Below are positions 1-9,106 of a DNA stretch of 64,000 bases, in pieces. Both the position numbers and the translations under genes were made by a program. The stretch's first letter is position 1, and each line of letters begins with the position of its first letter. Where the stretch lies: positions 140,499 to 204,498 of the forward strand of contig CACYGL010000001.1 of the NCBI GenBank assembly GCA_902773995.1, written 5' to 3'. The notes beneath the pieces were generated by a model. The model searched no databases, was not told the DNA's origin, and saw only the letters and a program-made list of their open reading frames with translations. The DNA is from an uncultured Coriobacteriaceae bacterium. Lineage in GTDB: Bacteria; Actinomycetota; Coriobacteriia; Coriobacteriales; Atopobiaceae.

Positions 1-422
1 TCCTCGTCGTCGAGGCGCTCAAGCGTGAGGTTGGCGTTGCTCTCGGCGCGCTTGACCTTCTCAAGATCCTCGTCGAGCTGCGCACGGTTGTGCTCGAGCT
101 TCTCGATCTTCTTTGCAAGACCCGTGAGGTGCGCCTCGTAGTCCTGAATCTGGCGGTAGCCGTGGCTTCCAGAGGCAACCTCGGCCTTGACCTCCTCGGT
201 GCGCGCTCGGTAGTGCTCGAGGTCCTCCTGGTTCTCCGAGACATAGGTCTCAAGGTCCTTGCGCTGAGCAAAGATCTTGGTCTGCTCGCTCTGTACCTTT
301 CGGCGCGCTCGAGCGATTGCCTGCATCTTCTTCTGCTGCGGCATCGCGGCCAGCGTAGACGCAAGGCGCAGCATATCGAGGTCAATCTCCTGAAGTCTAA
401 CAAGCGCCTGTGCTTCGGTCAT
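1..422 (-). CDS. Coiled-coil zinc-ribbon protein (CT398/DUF164-like), N-terminal part
   Basis: The gene runs off the left edge, so only about 140 N-terminal residues are present and there is no stop in the window. The reading begins MTEAQALVRLQEIDLDMLRL and continues as an almost unbroken Glu/Lys/Arg/Gln-rich coiled coil with a central SGSHGYRQIQDYE stretch typical of the hairpin tip of CT398-like proteins. These proteins usually end in a C4 zinc ribbon, which would lie outside the window. The start is set by a GGAAGGTGAGGG purine tract just upstream of the ATG at 422. It follows the cysteine desulfurase gene by 35 bases on the same strand. Family members are thought to bind nucleic acid, but no function is demonstrated here. 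Confidence 0.7.
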   Translation of the reverse strand, partial: MTEAQALVRLQEIDLDMLRLASTLAAMPQQKKMQAIARARRKVQSEQTKIFAQRKDLETYVSENQEDLEHYRARTEEVKAEVASGSHGYRQIQDYEAHLTGLAKKIEKLEHNRAQLDEDLEKVKRAESNANLTLERLDDE

Positions 423-457
423 AAGACCCTCACCTTCCTTGGTGGGTGTGCGTTCTG

Positions 458-1636
458 CTAATGGCGTGTCTTTGTTTGCTTGACGAGCGAGATGAGCTCC
501 GCTGCAAAGGCATCAAGGTCTTCCTCGGCAACGCGCTCGTCAAATGAGATGCGAAGCGAGCCAAGCGCCTGGTCACGGCCTATGCCCATGGCCGTGAGCA
601 CGTGGCTAGCGTCAAGCGAGCCCGAGGAGCACGCGGAGCCGGCAGAGACCTCAAAGCCATGCTCGTCCAGCCCAAGGACGAGGGACTGCGAGTCCATGCC
701 CGGCACCATGACGCTCACCATGCCGGGAAGGCGGTGCTCGTCGACCACACCCGTGGTTGTGGGGACGATGCCCGTCCCCTCTGCACAGATACGCTGGTAG
801 AGTCTCTCGGCACGGGCGGCAACCTGCGGGCGCACGGTGGCGATGGAGCCGCAACAGGCACATGCGACCGCAGCAAAGGCAAGCGCGCCGCGCACGTCCT
901 GCGTTCCCGCGCGCCTGCCGGACTCCTGGCCGCCACCAAAGGACTGAGGGGCGAGAGGGACGCGCCCACGGACGAGCAGGGCTCCCACACCAACCGGGCC
1001 GCCCAGCTTGTGGGCCGCAAGACTTACGGCGTCTGCCTGCGAGACATCAAGAGGAATCCGCCCAAACGCCTGCACGGCGTCAGTGTGGAAGAGCGCACCG
1101 GCGGCGTGAGCCGCAGCAGCAAGTTCAGACACAGGCTGCACCACGCCCGTCTCGTTGTTGGCGCTCATAATCGAAATAAGCGCGCAATCGGGACCAAGCA
1201 CATTCTCGAGCGCGTCACGAGTGACCACACCGTCCCTACCGGGCTTCACGAGCGTCACATCAAAGCCGCGATCGCGAAGCACGCCCGTTACGTCCAGCTC
1301 GGAGTCGTGCTCGATGGCGGAGAGAACCACACGTGTGCGCTTGCGATCGCGCTGATGGGCACCGCGTGAGAGGCCGAGAAGGGCCAGGTTGTTGGACTCG
1401 GTGCCACCCGAAGTGAAGACTACGTCCGAAGGCCTAAAACCGCCGCCCACGCAGCGAACAATATCGCGGCGAGCACCGTCGAGCGCACGAGCCGCCTCTC
1501 GTCCAAGGGTGTGCAGCGAGTTGGGATTTGCCCCCGCAATGGGAGAGTCCTCGTAGGCGCGCTCCGCGACAAGAGACTCCTCTCGCGCGGGTGCGCTCGC
1601 GGCATAGTCAAGGTATACGGTTGTGCGGTTGGTCAC
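458..1636 (-). CDS. Cysteine desulfurase (NifS/IscS-like, class V aminotransferase)
   Basis: A PLP enzyme that removes sulfur from cysteine for Fe-S clusters or tRNA thiolation, in the cytosol. About 392 residues, full length for the family. Visible signatures are the N-terminal VYLDYAASAP, the GTESNNLAL phosphate-binding region, the Schiff-base lysine in SLAAHKLGGPVGVG and the catalytic cysteine in SAGSACSSGS, a short active-site loop. The frame stays open further upstream, but that part overlaps rpe. I choose the GTG at 1636, six bases after the rpe stop and downstream of a GAGGAG ribosome site. Whether it serves general Fe-S assembly or thiouridylation cannot be told, because no iscU or mnmA is adjacent. 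Confidence 0.9.
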   Translation of the reverse strand: MTNRTTVYLDYAASAPAREESLVAERAYEDSPIAGANPNSLHTLGREAARALDGARRDIVRCVGGGFRPSDVVFTSGGTESNNLALLGLSRGAHQRDRKRTRVVLSAIEHDSELDVTGVLRDRGFDVTLVKPGRDGVVTRDALENVLGPDCALISIMSANNETGVVQPVSELAAAAHAAGALFHTDAVQAFGRIPLDVSQADAVSLAAHKLGGPVGVGALLVRGRVPLAPQSFGGGQESGRRAGTQDVRGALAFAAVACACCGSIATVRPQVAARAERLYQRICAEGTGIVPTTTGVVDEHRLPGMVSVMVPGMDSQSLVLGLDEHGFEVSAGSACSSGSLDASHVLTAMGIGRDQALGSLRISFDERVAEEDLDAFAAELISLVKQTKTRH

Positions 1637-1641
1637 GCTTC

Positions 1642-2322
1642 TCACGCTCTCCTCGTGAGACCGGCCTCGCCGGCCTCGGTAATCTTGCGGATGGCCTCGG
1701 CGCGGTTTTCCTTGCCAAAGACGGCGCTGCCAGCAACGAGCAGGCGCGCGCCCGCGGCGCAAACATCGCCCGCAGTTGCGGGAGAAATCCCACCGTCAAC
1801 CTCGATGATGGGGCTCACGCGGCGCTCGTCGCACATGGCCTTGAGCTGGCGGAGCTTGCGAAGAGAGCCAGATATGAACTTCTGGCCCCCAAAGCCGGGG
1901 TTCACGGTCATCACAAGCACGAGGTCCACGTCCTCGATGATGGCGTCGAGGGCAGAGATGGGCGTACCGGGGTTGATGGCAATGCCCGCCTTGGCGCCCT
2001 TCTCGCGAATGAGGCTGGCAAGACGATTGGCGTGCGCCGTAGCCTCGTAGTGGAAGGTCACGATGTCGGCACCGGCAGCAAGGTACTCCGGCACCATCTG
2101 GTCGGGGTTCGAGATCATGAGGTGCGCATCAACGGGGATCTGTGTGGCCTCCTTCACCGCAGCAAGCACGCCAGGGCCAAAGGTGAGGTTGGGCACAAAG
2201 TGGCCGTCCATCGCGTCAAAGTGCACATAGCCAGCACCTTCGATAGAGGCAAGCTCGTCCGCAAGATGTCCCAGGTCTGCAGAGAGGATGGAAGGTGCAA
2301 CCTGGACGTTATTCTCTAGCAT
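1642..2322 (-). CDS. rpe: Ribulose-phosphate 3-epimerase
   Basis: Interconverts ribulose 5-phosphate and xylulose 5-phosphate in the pentose phosphate pathway. 226 residues in a single TIM barrel. Seen: VAPSILSADLGHL at the N-terminus, the metal and substrate residues of VHFDAMDGHFVPNLTFG, HLMISNPDQ, VLVMTVNPGFGGQKF and the phosphate-binding EVDGGISPATA with VAGSAVFG. Its start overlaps the gpsA stop by seven bases and its stop lies five bases before the cysteine desulfurase start, so it sits inside one compact operon. Confidence 0.95.
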   Translation of the reverse strand: MLENNVQVAPSILSADLGHLADELASIEGAGYVHFDAMDGHFVPNLTFGPGVLAAVKEATQIPVDAHLMISNPDQMVPEYLAAGADIVTFHYEATAHANRLASLIREKGAKAGIAINPGTPISALDAIIEDVDLVLVMTVNPGFGGQKFISGSLRKLRQLKAMCDERRVSPIIEVDGGISPATAGDVCAAGARLLVAGSAVFGKENRAEAIRKITEAGEAGLTRRA

Positions 2323-3356
2323 TGGTTCTCCTTTGATGCTGTATCTCGCTCTTCCATACCATAGAACTCCGTGCGCGGTACACGCGTGAGAAGTCCCTCC
2401 ATTGCCTCGTCGATAGGACGTCCCTCATAGAGAACGGAGTGGACGCCGGCCGTGATGGGAACCTCGATTCCGCGCTCTTGCGCAAGCTCGAGGACCGACT
2501 CCGAAGCGGGCGCGCCCTCGACCACCATGTGCGTGCGGGCCTGATAGGCGTCAAGCGTCTCGCCCGCCACGAGGGCCCGGCCAAAGCTTCTGTTGCGCGA
2601 ATGCTCGGAGGTGCAGGTAACCACGAGGTCACCCATACCGGCGAGCCCCATGCACGTCATGGGGTTGCCGCCCAAGGCAGCCACAACGCGGCCAATCTCG
2701 GCGATGCCACGGGTCATGAGGACGGCCAGAGTGTTGTCCCCCATCCCCATGCCGCTTGCAATGCCGCAGGCGATGGCCACCACGTTCTTAACGGCACCAC
2801 AGCACTCAACGCCACGAACATCGTCGCTCACATAGGCCCTAAAGGTCGGACCCGAGAGAAGACCCTGGAAGTATGCAGCCGTCTCCGCATCCTCCGAGGC
2901 CACGACAGCGGCCGAGACCATCCCCTTGCAAATCTCCTCGGCATGATTTGGGCCAGAGAGCGCAGCAACGCGAGTGGGATTGCCCAGCTCCTGAGCAGTC
3001 ACCTCGTGCATGAGGAGGTGCGTTCCGCGCTCCATACCCTTGGAGAGAACGAGCACACGGGCGTTTTTAGCAAGGTGGGAAGCCAGGTTGCGGCATGTCT
3101 CGCGCAGATATGCAGACGGGGTGGCCAGGATCGCGGCATCCACATCACGCACGGCCACGGCAAGGTCGCTTGTTGCCACAACGTTTGGCGCCAACGTATA
3201 GTCCACAAGATGGTTCGGATTCCTGCGGTCACGGTTCATGGCATCGACAGCCTGGGACGTGCGCGCCCACAGCACTACCTCGTCAACGGCAGGCGACACG
3301 AGGCCCGTCATGGCGGTACCCCAAGAGCCAGCTCCTATGACGGCAACGCGCCTCAC
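2316..3356 (-). CDS. gpsA: Glycerol-3-phosphate dehydrogenase [NAD(P)+]
   Basis: Reduces dihydroxyacetone phosphate to sn-glycerol 3-phosphate, the backbone of phospholipids. 346 residues. Seen: the Rossmann GAGSWGTAM at residues 8-16, the catalytic-lysine region AVKNVVAIACG, the GPNHAEEI substrate motif and TCTSEHSRNRSFG in the C-terminal helical domain. The start overlaps the plsY stop by four bases. GpsA makes the acceptor that PlsY acylates, so the adjacent pair forms the first committed steps of phosphatidic acid synthesis. Confidence 0.95.
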   Translation of the reverse strand: MRRVAVIGAGSWGTAMTGLVSPAVDEVVLWARTSQAVDAMNRDRRNPNHLVDYTLAPNVVATSDLAVAVRDVDAAILATPSAYLRETCRNLASHLAKNARVLVLSKGMERGTHLLMHEVTAQELGNPTRVAALSGPNHAEEICKGMVSAAVVASEDAETAAYFQGLLSGPTFRAYVSDDVRGVECCGAVKNVVAIACGIASGMGMGDNTLAVLMTRGIAEIGRVVAALGGNPMTCMGLAGMGDLVVTCTSEHSRNRSFGRALVAGETLDAYQARTHMVVEGAPASESVLELAQERGIEVPITAGVHSVLYEGRPIDEAMEGLLTRVPRTEFYGMEERDTASKENQC

Positions 3357-4012
3357 TTTGACTTCCCCTCATCGTGGTGGAAGGAGAAGCGCTTCTCCTC
3401 GTGGTGTGCGAGCTTGCGGATGTTCTCGCGGTGAGCCCACACGACGCAGGCGGCCACGATGACCATGGGCAGGACAGCGATGGGGGTGTAGCCAAAGACG
3501 GCCGTCCAGATGGGAAGCGAGACTGCCGCACACGAGCTGCCCAGCGAGACAAAGCGCGTGGGAAGGGCAAAGACAAGGAAGACCGCGAGAAGCCCAAAGG
3601 CGATGCGCGGGTCTAGACCCAGCGCCGCGCCAAAGCCAACCGAAATGCCCTTGCCGCCATGAAACCCAAGGTAGGGAGAGAAGACGTGACCAAGCACACA
3701 TGCCGCATAGACGCACGTGAGGGCCCAGTCAAATGGCTGGCCGGGAGCGAGTGCCTTTGCCTCGGCAAAGAAACTGGAGAACGCCCAGGTGGCAAGTCCT
3801 GTGCAGAGCCAGCCCTTGCCGGCGTCAAGAAGCAAGGTGAGACCTGCCGCCCATGCACCCACGGAGCGCCCCACGTTGGTAGCGCCAATGTTTCCGGACC
3901 CCGTGTGTCGAACGTCGACGCCCTGGGAGCGTGCAATGAGCATGCCAAACGGAATGCCGCAAACAAAGTAGGCAATTGCGCACGCAATGAGCGTAGGAAT
4001 TACGAGTCTCAC
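3353..4012 (-). CDS. plsY: Glycerol-3-phosphate acyltransferase PlsY
   Basis: Integral membrane enzyme that transfers an acyl group from acyl phosphate to glycerol 3-phosphate. 219 residues with five or more hydrophobic segments. The three family motifs are visible: motif 1 in RHTGSGNIGATNVGR, motif 2 around FHGGKGISVGFG and motif 3 near the C-terminus. The stop overlaps gpsA and the start overlaps the der stop by four bases, so translation is probably coupled. The tail after the last membrane helix is His/Lys/Glu-rich and cytosolic. Confidence 0.95.
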   Translation of the reverse strand: MRLVIPTLIACAIAYFVCGIPFGMLIARSQGVDVRHTGSGNIGATNVGRSVGAWAAGLTLLLDAGKGWLCTGLATWAFSSFFAEAKALAPGQPFDWALTCVYAACVLGHVFSPYLGFHGGKGISVGFGAALGLDPRIAFGLLAVFLVFALPTRFVSLGSSCAAVSLPIWTAVFGYTPIAVLPMVIVAACVVWAHRENIRKLAHHEEKRFSFHHDEGKSK

Positions 4013-5337
4013 TTGTCCCCCTCGGACTTCTTGCGGAAGCGCAGACGGATGGGTGTTCCCTCAAGGTCAAATCTCTCACGCAGGCGATTCTCGACGAAGC
4101 GCTTGTAGTTGTCGTCTACAAGGTCCGGCGCATTGCACCAAACGGTGATGACGGGAGGCTTTGAGCCGGTCTGGGTGGCGTACTGCATCTTAAGGCGACG
4201 GCCCTTGTCAGAGACCGTGTGGCCACCCTGGCGAATCTCCTCGAGGAGGTTGTTGAGCTCCGAGGTCCTCAATTGGGTCTCGCGAGCCTGGGCGGCAGAG
4301 ACTGCCAGCTGCAGGACCTTGTCGGTGGCGCGACCCGTGAGGGCGGAGATGTTCACGTAGGGCACCCATGGCGCAAACTGCATGCGCTTTTCGATCGAGG
4401 CAACCACGCGGTCGCGCTGGGCCTCGGTCTCGATGAGGTCCCACTTGTTGAGGCAGAGCACCAGGGCACAGCCACGATCGATGGCCATGTTGGCCACCTT
4501 CTGGTCCTGCTCGGTGACGCCGTCGGTGGCGTCCACCACCAAGAGGCAGACGTCGGCGCGCTCCATGGCCATGAGGCCGCGCACCATGCTGTAGTACTCG
4601 ACGTCCTCGTGTACCAGGTTCTTCTTGCGCATGCCTGCAGTGTCCACCAGGCGAATCCGCTGCCCCTGCCACTCGATCATGGTGTCGATGGCGTCACGGG
4701 TGGTTCCAGCCACATCAGAGACGATTGAGCGCTTCTTGCCGGCAAGGCGATTCGCCAGGGAGGACTTGCCAACGTTGGGACGACCCACGATGGCAAGCGA
4801 GAGAATGTCCTCGTCCTCCTCTAGCTCTTCCTCGGAGGGCAGGACCGCCACGACCTCGTCGAGAAGGTCACCGGTACCATAGCCGTGCGAGGCCGAGAGG
4901 GGCATGGGCTCACCAACGCCAAGGGAATAGAAGTCCCAGAGGTTGTCGTTCTCGGTAGCGGGGTTGTCCTTCTTGTTGACCACGAGGAACACAGGCTTGT
5001 CCTGCTTGCGCAGAATCCTTGCGACCTCCTCGTCCTCGTCCGTGATGCCAGTGGAGCCGTCCACCACGAAGATAATGGCGTCCGCCTCCTGGGCAGCCAT
5101 CACGGCCTGCTCGCGGATGTGCGGTGCGAAGGTGTCCTTCGACTTGACGGACTCAATGCCGCCAGTGTCGATGATCACAAAGTCACGACCGTTCCAGTCG
5201 GCCTTGTGGTAGGAACGGTCGCGCGTGACGCCACGGCTCTCGTGCACGATGGCGTCACGGCTCTGGACAATGCGGTTAACAAGGGTTGACTTGCCGACGT
5301 TGGGTCGACCGACCACGGCGACGACAGGCAGTGACAT
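4009..5337 (-). CDS. der: Ribosome-associated GTPase Der (EngA)
   Basis: Double GTPase needed for late assembly of the 50S subunit. 442 residues. Two G domains in tandem: the first with GRPNVGKST, DTGGIE and NKKD; the second with GRPNVGKSS, DTAGMRKK and NKWD. A KH-like C-terminal domain follows (PPVITVWCNAPDLV). The open frame extends 16 codons further upstream, but MSLPVVAVVGRPNVGKS is the conserved N-terminus and starts at the ATG at 5337. The ribosome site is weak (GAGAAAG). It heads the der-plsY-gpsA-rpe-nifS run. Confidence 0.96.
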   Translation of the reverse strand: MSLPVVAVVGRPNVGKSTLVNRIVQSRDAIVHESRGVTRDRSYHKADWNGRDFVIIDTGGIESVKSKDTFAPHIREQAVMAAQEADAIIFVVDGSTGITDEDEEVARILRKQDKPVFLVVNKKDNPATENDNLWDFYSLGVGEPMPLSASHGYGTGDLLDEVVAVLPSEEELEEDEDILSLAIVGRPNVGKSSLANRLAGKKRSIVSDVAGTTRDAIDTMIEWQGQRIRLVDTAGMRKKNLVHEDVEYYSMVRGLMAMERADVCLLVVDATDGVTEQDQKVANMAIDRGCALVLCLNKWDLIETEAQRDRVVASIEKRMQFAPWVPYVNISALTGRATDKVLQLAVSAAQARETQLRTSELNNLLEEIRQGGHTVSDKGRRLKMQYATQTGSKPPVITVWCNAPDLVDDNYKRFVENRLRERFDLEGTPIRLRFRKKSEGDK

Positions 5338-5390
5338 GAGGTGCTCGCTTTCTCTTGGAGTATTTAGCACTCCCGAGCATATCACGACGG

Positions 5391-5412
5391 CGACGGCGCC
5401 TAGCCGCCGTCG
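5391..5412 (-). terminator. GC hairpin downstream of the DUF512 gene
   Basis: A perfect 8-bp stem (CGACGGCG / CGCCGTCG) with a 6-base loop begins five bases after the stop of the DUF512 gene and ends just before the der leader. No T-run follows on the minus strand, so it could be a Rho-assisted or partial terminator rather than a strong intrinsic one. Confidence 0.4.
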
Positions 5413-5416
5413 GCCC

Positions 5417-6793
5417 TCACCCCAAACTCTGCGTTACTGCGGAAACGATGCTCGTTGGGTCCCCGTGGGCTATGACCGCACGTCCACCACGCCGCAAGAT
5501 CTCTCCCACCACGTGGTCCTGTGTGTCCCCGTCAAGGGTCACGTGGTCAAAGTTGAACATGACCTCGGGAAGCACAACGATGCGACCCGTAAGGTCACAG
5601 GGCAACTGGGCGAGAAGGTCCTTAGAGACGATGAGCCCCGTGACGTTGACGTCTCCCCCAAAGTAGTCGTTGTGGATGGGGTATGCCTTGACGAGCCCCG
5701 TGGGCGACCAGAGCTCGCAGAGGAATGAGATGGCCTCCTTGGGAGCCTCGCCGCAGACGAGAAGAACCCTCGAATCCCGGCGGCTGAGCTCGGCCTCGCT
5801 TGCAGCAAGCTCGGAAGCGTGATCGCGGGCAAAGACCGCGGAGTCGTCGAGAAAGCTTCGCAGCATACCAATGCCGTCGTAGTACTGCGGGTAGCCGTCG
5901 TAGGCCTCGGCCGGAGGAACCGTAACGCCAGCCGCAACGTAGAACTCGTCGGAGAGCTGGAACCGCGTGGTGCCAAGCTCGCGCCTGGCACGCGCCTGGT
6001 AGGGCTCGATGAGTTCTACCACGGCCTTGGCGGCTGCGGGGTCATCCGAGAAGGACTTGGAGAACCGGCGCGAGAAGCGCGTGTAGCCAAGCGGCACCAC
6101 GGCAAGCGAGGTGATGCTGGGACGGGCCTCGACCCAGTCAAGCGTGCGCGCCAGCTCAGGGCCATCGTTCACGCCGGGGCAGAGGACAATCTGCGCGTGA
6201 ATCTCGATACCCGCGTCAAGCAAACGCTCGAGGACGTCTATGCCACGCTGGGCGTGAGGGCCAATGAGCTTGCGACGCACCTCGGGCGTCACGGCATGAA
6301 TCGAGACGTTCATGGGCTCGAGGCGACAGGCGATGATGCGCTCTACGTCTTCGTCGGTCACGTTGGTAAGGGTGACGAAGTTCCCCTGGAGGAAGGAGAG
6401 CCGGTAGTCATCGTCGCGCAGTGAGAGGGACGGCCGCGCATCTGCCGGCAGCATGCTCATGAAGCAGAACTGGCAGGCATTGACGCAGGTGCGAATGCCA
6501 TCGAAGAGCACGTCGGTGAAGTCGATGCCCCAATCCTCACCGGGCTCTCGCCAGAGCTCGCAGGCGTAGGTGCCGCCGTCCCTCGGGTCAAAGACCTCAA
6601 GCTCGCACGAGGCACCGTCTGCCTCCCAGCGCCAATCGATGAGATCACGCAGCCGGTGCCCGTTGACGGTCTCGATGCGCATGCCCGCCTCGATGCCCGC
6701 CTCCCAGGCGGGGCTCTCCTCCTCGACCGACTGCACCCAGGCGCCAAGGGAGCGCTCGCGCGTGGAGGCGTAGTCCGCCCTGTCCCGCGTCAT
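5417..6793 (-). CDS. DUF512 family protein: PDZ-like plus radical-SAM-type Fe-S domain
   Basis: 458 residues. The N-terminus is PDZ-like (GAWVQSVEEESPAWEAGIEAGMRIETVNGHRLRDLIDW). A cysteine motif CVNACQFCF follows near residue 112 (C-x3-C-x2-C, the radical-SAM cluster pattern), then FLQGNFVTLTN, MNVSIHAVTPEVR and QIVLCPGVNDG of the barrel. The C-terminal DUF512 domain contains LVCGEAPKEAIS and FGGDVNVTGLI. Such proteins commonly neighbour der, as here. The reaction is unknown. It starts two bases before the ispH stop. Confidence 0.85.
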   Translation of the reverse strand: MTRDRADYASTRERSLGAWVQSVEEESPAWEAGIEAGMRIETVNGHRLRDLIDWRWEADGASCELEVFDPRDGGTYACELWREPGEDWGIDFTDVLFDGIRTCVNACQFCFMSMLPADARPSLSLRDDDYRLSFLQGNFVTLTNVTDEDVERIIACRLEPMNVSIHAVTPEVRRKLIGPHAQRGIDVLERLLDAGIEIHAQIVLCPGVNDGPELARTLDWVEARPSITSLAVVPLGYTRFSRRFSKSFSDDPAAAKAVVELIEPYQARARRELGTTRFQLSDEFYVAAGVTVPPAEAYDGYPQYYDGIGMLRSFLDDSAVFARDHASELAASEAELSRRDSRVLLVCGEAPKEAISFLCELWSPTGLVKAYPIHNDYFGGDVNVTGLIVSKDLLAQLPCDLTGRIVVLPEVMFNFDHVTLDGDTQDHVVGEILRRGGRAVIAHGDPTSIVSAVTQSLG

Positions 6794-6795
6794 GG

Positions 6796-7641
6796 CTACT
6801 CCCCTACCATCGACTCTATGGCTTCCACGACAGCGCGGATCTGCGATGCCGGGGTCGAGGCGCCTGCTGTGACACCCACAAGCCCAGCGTCAGCAAACCA
6901 GGAGGCCCTAAGCTCGTCGGCGCCTTCGACGTGGTGCGTGCGCGGGCACGCAGCTGCAGCAATCTCGGCCAGGCGCGTGGTGTTTGCCGAGTTGCGGCCG
7001 CCAATGACCACCATCACGTCCGCACGTGCCGCAAGCTCAGCACAGGCACCCTGGTGACCCGAGGTTGCCTCGCAGATGGTGTTCACAACACGAAGCTCCT
7101 CGGTACGCGTAAGGAGGGCGGTAACAACCTCGGCGAGGCGCGCCGCAGACTGCGTAGTTTGCACCACAACGCCGGTCTTGCGCATGCGCGGCAAAGCGAG
7201 GGCCTCTTCGGCCGTTCCCACAACCACGGCCTTTGGCGCATGTGCAAGGGTTGCCGTCACCTCGGGATGGCCCGCCTCACCAACAATGACCACACGGTAG
7301 CCCTCAGCCGAGAGCTTCTCGGCAGCACGATGGACCTTCTTCACAAAGGGGCAGGTAGCGTCGACCACAGACGAGCAGAGCTCGCGCGCCTCGGCCTCCT
7401 CGGCAGGCGTCACGCCGTGGGTGCGAAGGACAAGCGTGCAGCCAGCTGCCTCGCGGGGGTCGCTCACGACCAAGGCGCCGCGCTCGGCAAGGCTTGCTAC
7501 CACGCGCGGGTTATGGATGAGAGGCCCGAGGGTGCGCACGCGAGACGTGCCCTCCGCAAGGGCGCCCTCAGTCATCTCGAGAGCGCGCTCGACGCCATAG
7601 CAGGCGCCGGCCTCGCGGGCAACCTCCACCACCACAGCCAT
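6796..7641 (-). CDS. ispH: 4-hydroxy-3-methylbut-2-enyl diphosphate reductase
   Basis: Last enzyme of the MEP pathway, a 3Fe/4Fe-4S protein giving IPP and DMAPP. 281 residues from the ATG at 7639-7641; upstream in-frame sequence lies inside plsC and is discarded. The three cluster cysteines are visible in ACYGVERA, DATCPFVKKVH and NTICEATSGHQ. Substrate-binding motifs LGPLIHNPRVV, GEAGHPEV and TAGASTP are present. With dxr, ispG and uppS elsewhere in the window, it supplies the undecaprenyl carrier. Confidence 0.93.
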   Translation of the reverse strand: MAVVVEVAREAGACYGVERALEMTEGALAEGTSRVRTLGPLIHNPRVVASLAERGALVVSDPREAAGCTLVLRTHGVTPAEEAEARELCSSVVDATCPFVKKVHRAAEKLSAEGYRVVIVGEAGHPEVTATLAHAPKAVVVGTAEEALALPRMRKTGVVVQTTQSAARLAEVVTALLTRTEELRVVNTICEATSGHQGACAELAARADVMVVIGGRNSANTTRLAEIAAAACPRTHHVEGADELRASWFADAGLVGVTAGASTPASQIRAVVEAIESMVGE

Positions 7642-7643
7642 GC

Positions 7644-8399
7644 CTACATCCTCCCCGGATGCTCTTCGCGAAGCTCGTCCCGAAGGGCGTAGACGGCGTC
7701 CATGCCGGCCTTCGACATGGCAGCAAGCTGCGCCTTCCTGCCATCGACGCCAAGGGAGTCCCAGGAGATGGGATCTCCCGCCTTGAGCCACACGCGGGAG
7801 AAGTGGTGCAGGTGGCTGCCGCGCTTCGTGATGTCACGTGCGCCAACGATGGCAACGGGCTGAACGGGGGCGTGGGCGAGCTGGGCCATGAGCGAGTAGC
7901 CCTCGTGGATGGTCACGGGCTCCTCGTCACTCTTGATGCGCGTGCCCTCGGGGAAGATGAGGACGCACTCGCCACGGTCGAGGGCCGCACGCGCGCGGCG
8001 CACGGACTTCATGTCTGCGGTGCCACGCTGAACGGGAATGGCCCCCACGCGCGTGAAGAACCACGTGACAACCGGCGACTTGTCAAACTCGCTCTTGTAG
8101 ATGGTGCGCACGCGGATTCCGTGAAGCCAGAGCTGCACGATGATGATCACGGGGTCGAGCATCGAGACGTGGTTCATGACAATGACGCGCGGCGTCTTGT
8201 CGTCGACGAGCTTCTCCTTGTTCTCTACGCTCCAGCGCCAACGGAACTGGGTCCAAACCAAGCACGCGTAGACGGCAATGCCGAGAAACGCGCGCGCAGG
8301 AAGCGGGAAGTTGCGCATACCCGTGTCGAAGTAGTCGTCGAAGCTGTTGCCGCGAAAGGCGCGCAAGCGCTTCTCGGGTGCCCTCTTTTGCGCGCTCAC
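7644..8399 (-). CDS. plsC: 1-acyl-sn-glycerol-3-phosphate acyltransferase-like protein (PlsC family)
   Basis: Adds the second acyl chain to lysophosphatidic acid at the inner face of the membrane. 251 residues. One N-terminal hydrophobic anchor (ARAFLGIAVYACLVW), then motif I NHVSMLDP (H-x4-D), a glycerol-phosphate site near GAIPVQRG, motif III FPEGTR and a VQPVAIVG block. It starts with GTG overlapping the cmk stop (GTGA) and ends two bases before ispH. Substrate specificity within this broad superfamily is inferred, not shown. Confidence 0.85.
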   Translation of the reverse strand: MSAQKRAPEKRLRAFRGNSFDDYFDTGMRNFPLPARAFLGIAVYACLVWTQFRWRWSVENKEKLVDDKTPRVIVMNHVSMLDPVIIIVQLWLHGIRVRTIYKSEFDKSPVVTWFFTRVGAIPVQRGTADMKSVRRARAALDRGECVLIFPEGTRIKSDEEPVTIHEGYSLMAQLAHAPVQPVAIVGARDITKRGSHLHHFSRVWLKAGDPISWDSLGVDGRKAQLAAMSKAGMDAVYALRDELREEHPGRM

Positions 8400-9106
8400 G
8401 AACGGTCTCCAGACAGCGCAGCCGCAAGCCTCGGGTCAAGCGCGCAGATGGCGGCCACGACCTCGTCCACGCTGAGCGCGGAGGAGTCAATGTGATGCGC
8501 GTCGGGCGCGGGCTTGAGCGGCGCGGTCTTTCTCGAGGAGTCAAGCTGGTCGCGTCGGTTGAGGTCGGCAAGGATGCGCTCGACCTCAGCGGGATCGGCC
8601 GTGGCGTTGGCATCCTTAGCCGCGTCCCCGCCCTCGCGCTGCACGGCACGACGCAGGGCGCGCGCCGCAGGGTCGGCCGTGAGGAACACCTTCACGTCGG
8701 CCTTGGGGAAGACTACCGTGCCAATGTCTCTGCCCTCGGCAACCACGTTGCCCGTCTGGCCATAGGAACGCTGTAGCTCGACCATGGCCTCGCGGACCTC
8801 GGGGATGGCCGAGACGGCAGAGACGTTGCGGTCGACCTCGGGCGTCCGAATCTCCGCGGTGACGTCACGCCCATTGGCGGTCACCGTCTGCCCTGCAGGC
8901 GAGGTTCCAAAGGTAATCGTGATCGAACGGGCCACGTTGGTCACGGCAGGGGCGTCCGCAGGGTCGATGCCCTGGCGCAGGCACTCTGCGGTGACGGAGC
9001 GATACATGGCTCCGGTGTCGAGGTACGTAAGGTGGCACCTCTCGGCAATGGCGTGGGCAACGGTAGACTTGCCAGACCCCGCGGGTCCGTCGATGGCGAC
9101 GATCAT
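8396..9106 (-). CDS. cmk: Cytidylate kinase
   Basis: Phosphorylates CMP and dCMP with ATP. 236 residues. Walker A in AIDGPAGSGKST at the N-terminus, the CMP-binding YLDTGAMYR, EGRDIGTVVFPKADVKVFLTA, and the lid region RALRRAVQREGGDA followed by NRRDQLDS. Its start overlaps the histidine phosphatase stop by four bases. The cmk-plsC pair is a common arrangement. Confidence 0.95.
   Translation of the reverse strand: MIVAIDGPAGSGKSTVAHAIAERCHLTYLDTGAMYRSVTAECLRQGIDPADAPAVTNVARSITITFGTSPAGQTVTANGRDVTAEIRTPEVDRNVSAVSAIPEVREAMVELQRSYGQTGNVVAEGRDIGTVVFPKADVKVFLTADPAARALRRAVQREGGDAAKDANATADPAEVERILADLNRRDQLDSSRKTAPLKPAPDAHHIDSSALSVDEVVAAICALDPRLAAALSGDRS

Noticed and set aside
5364..5372. CIRCE heat-shock operator half site (TTAGCACTC) before der
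   Set aside because: No matching GAGTGCTAA lies nine bases away, and no chaperone gene is near.
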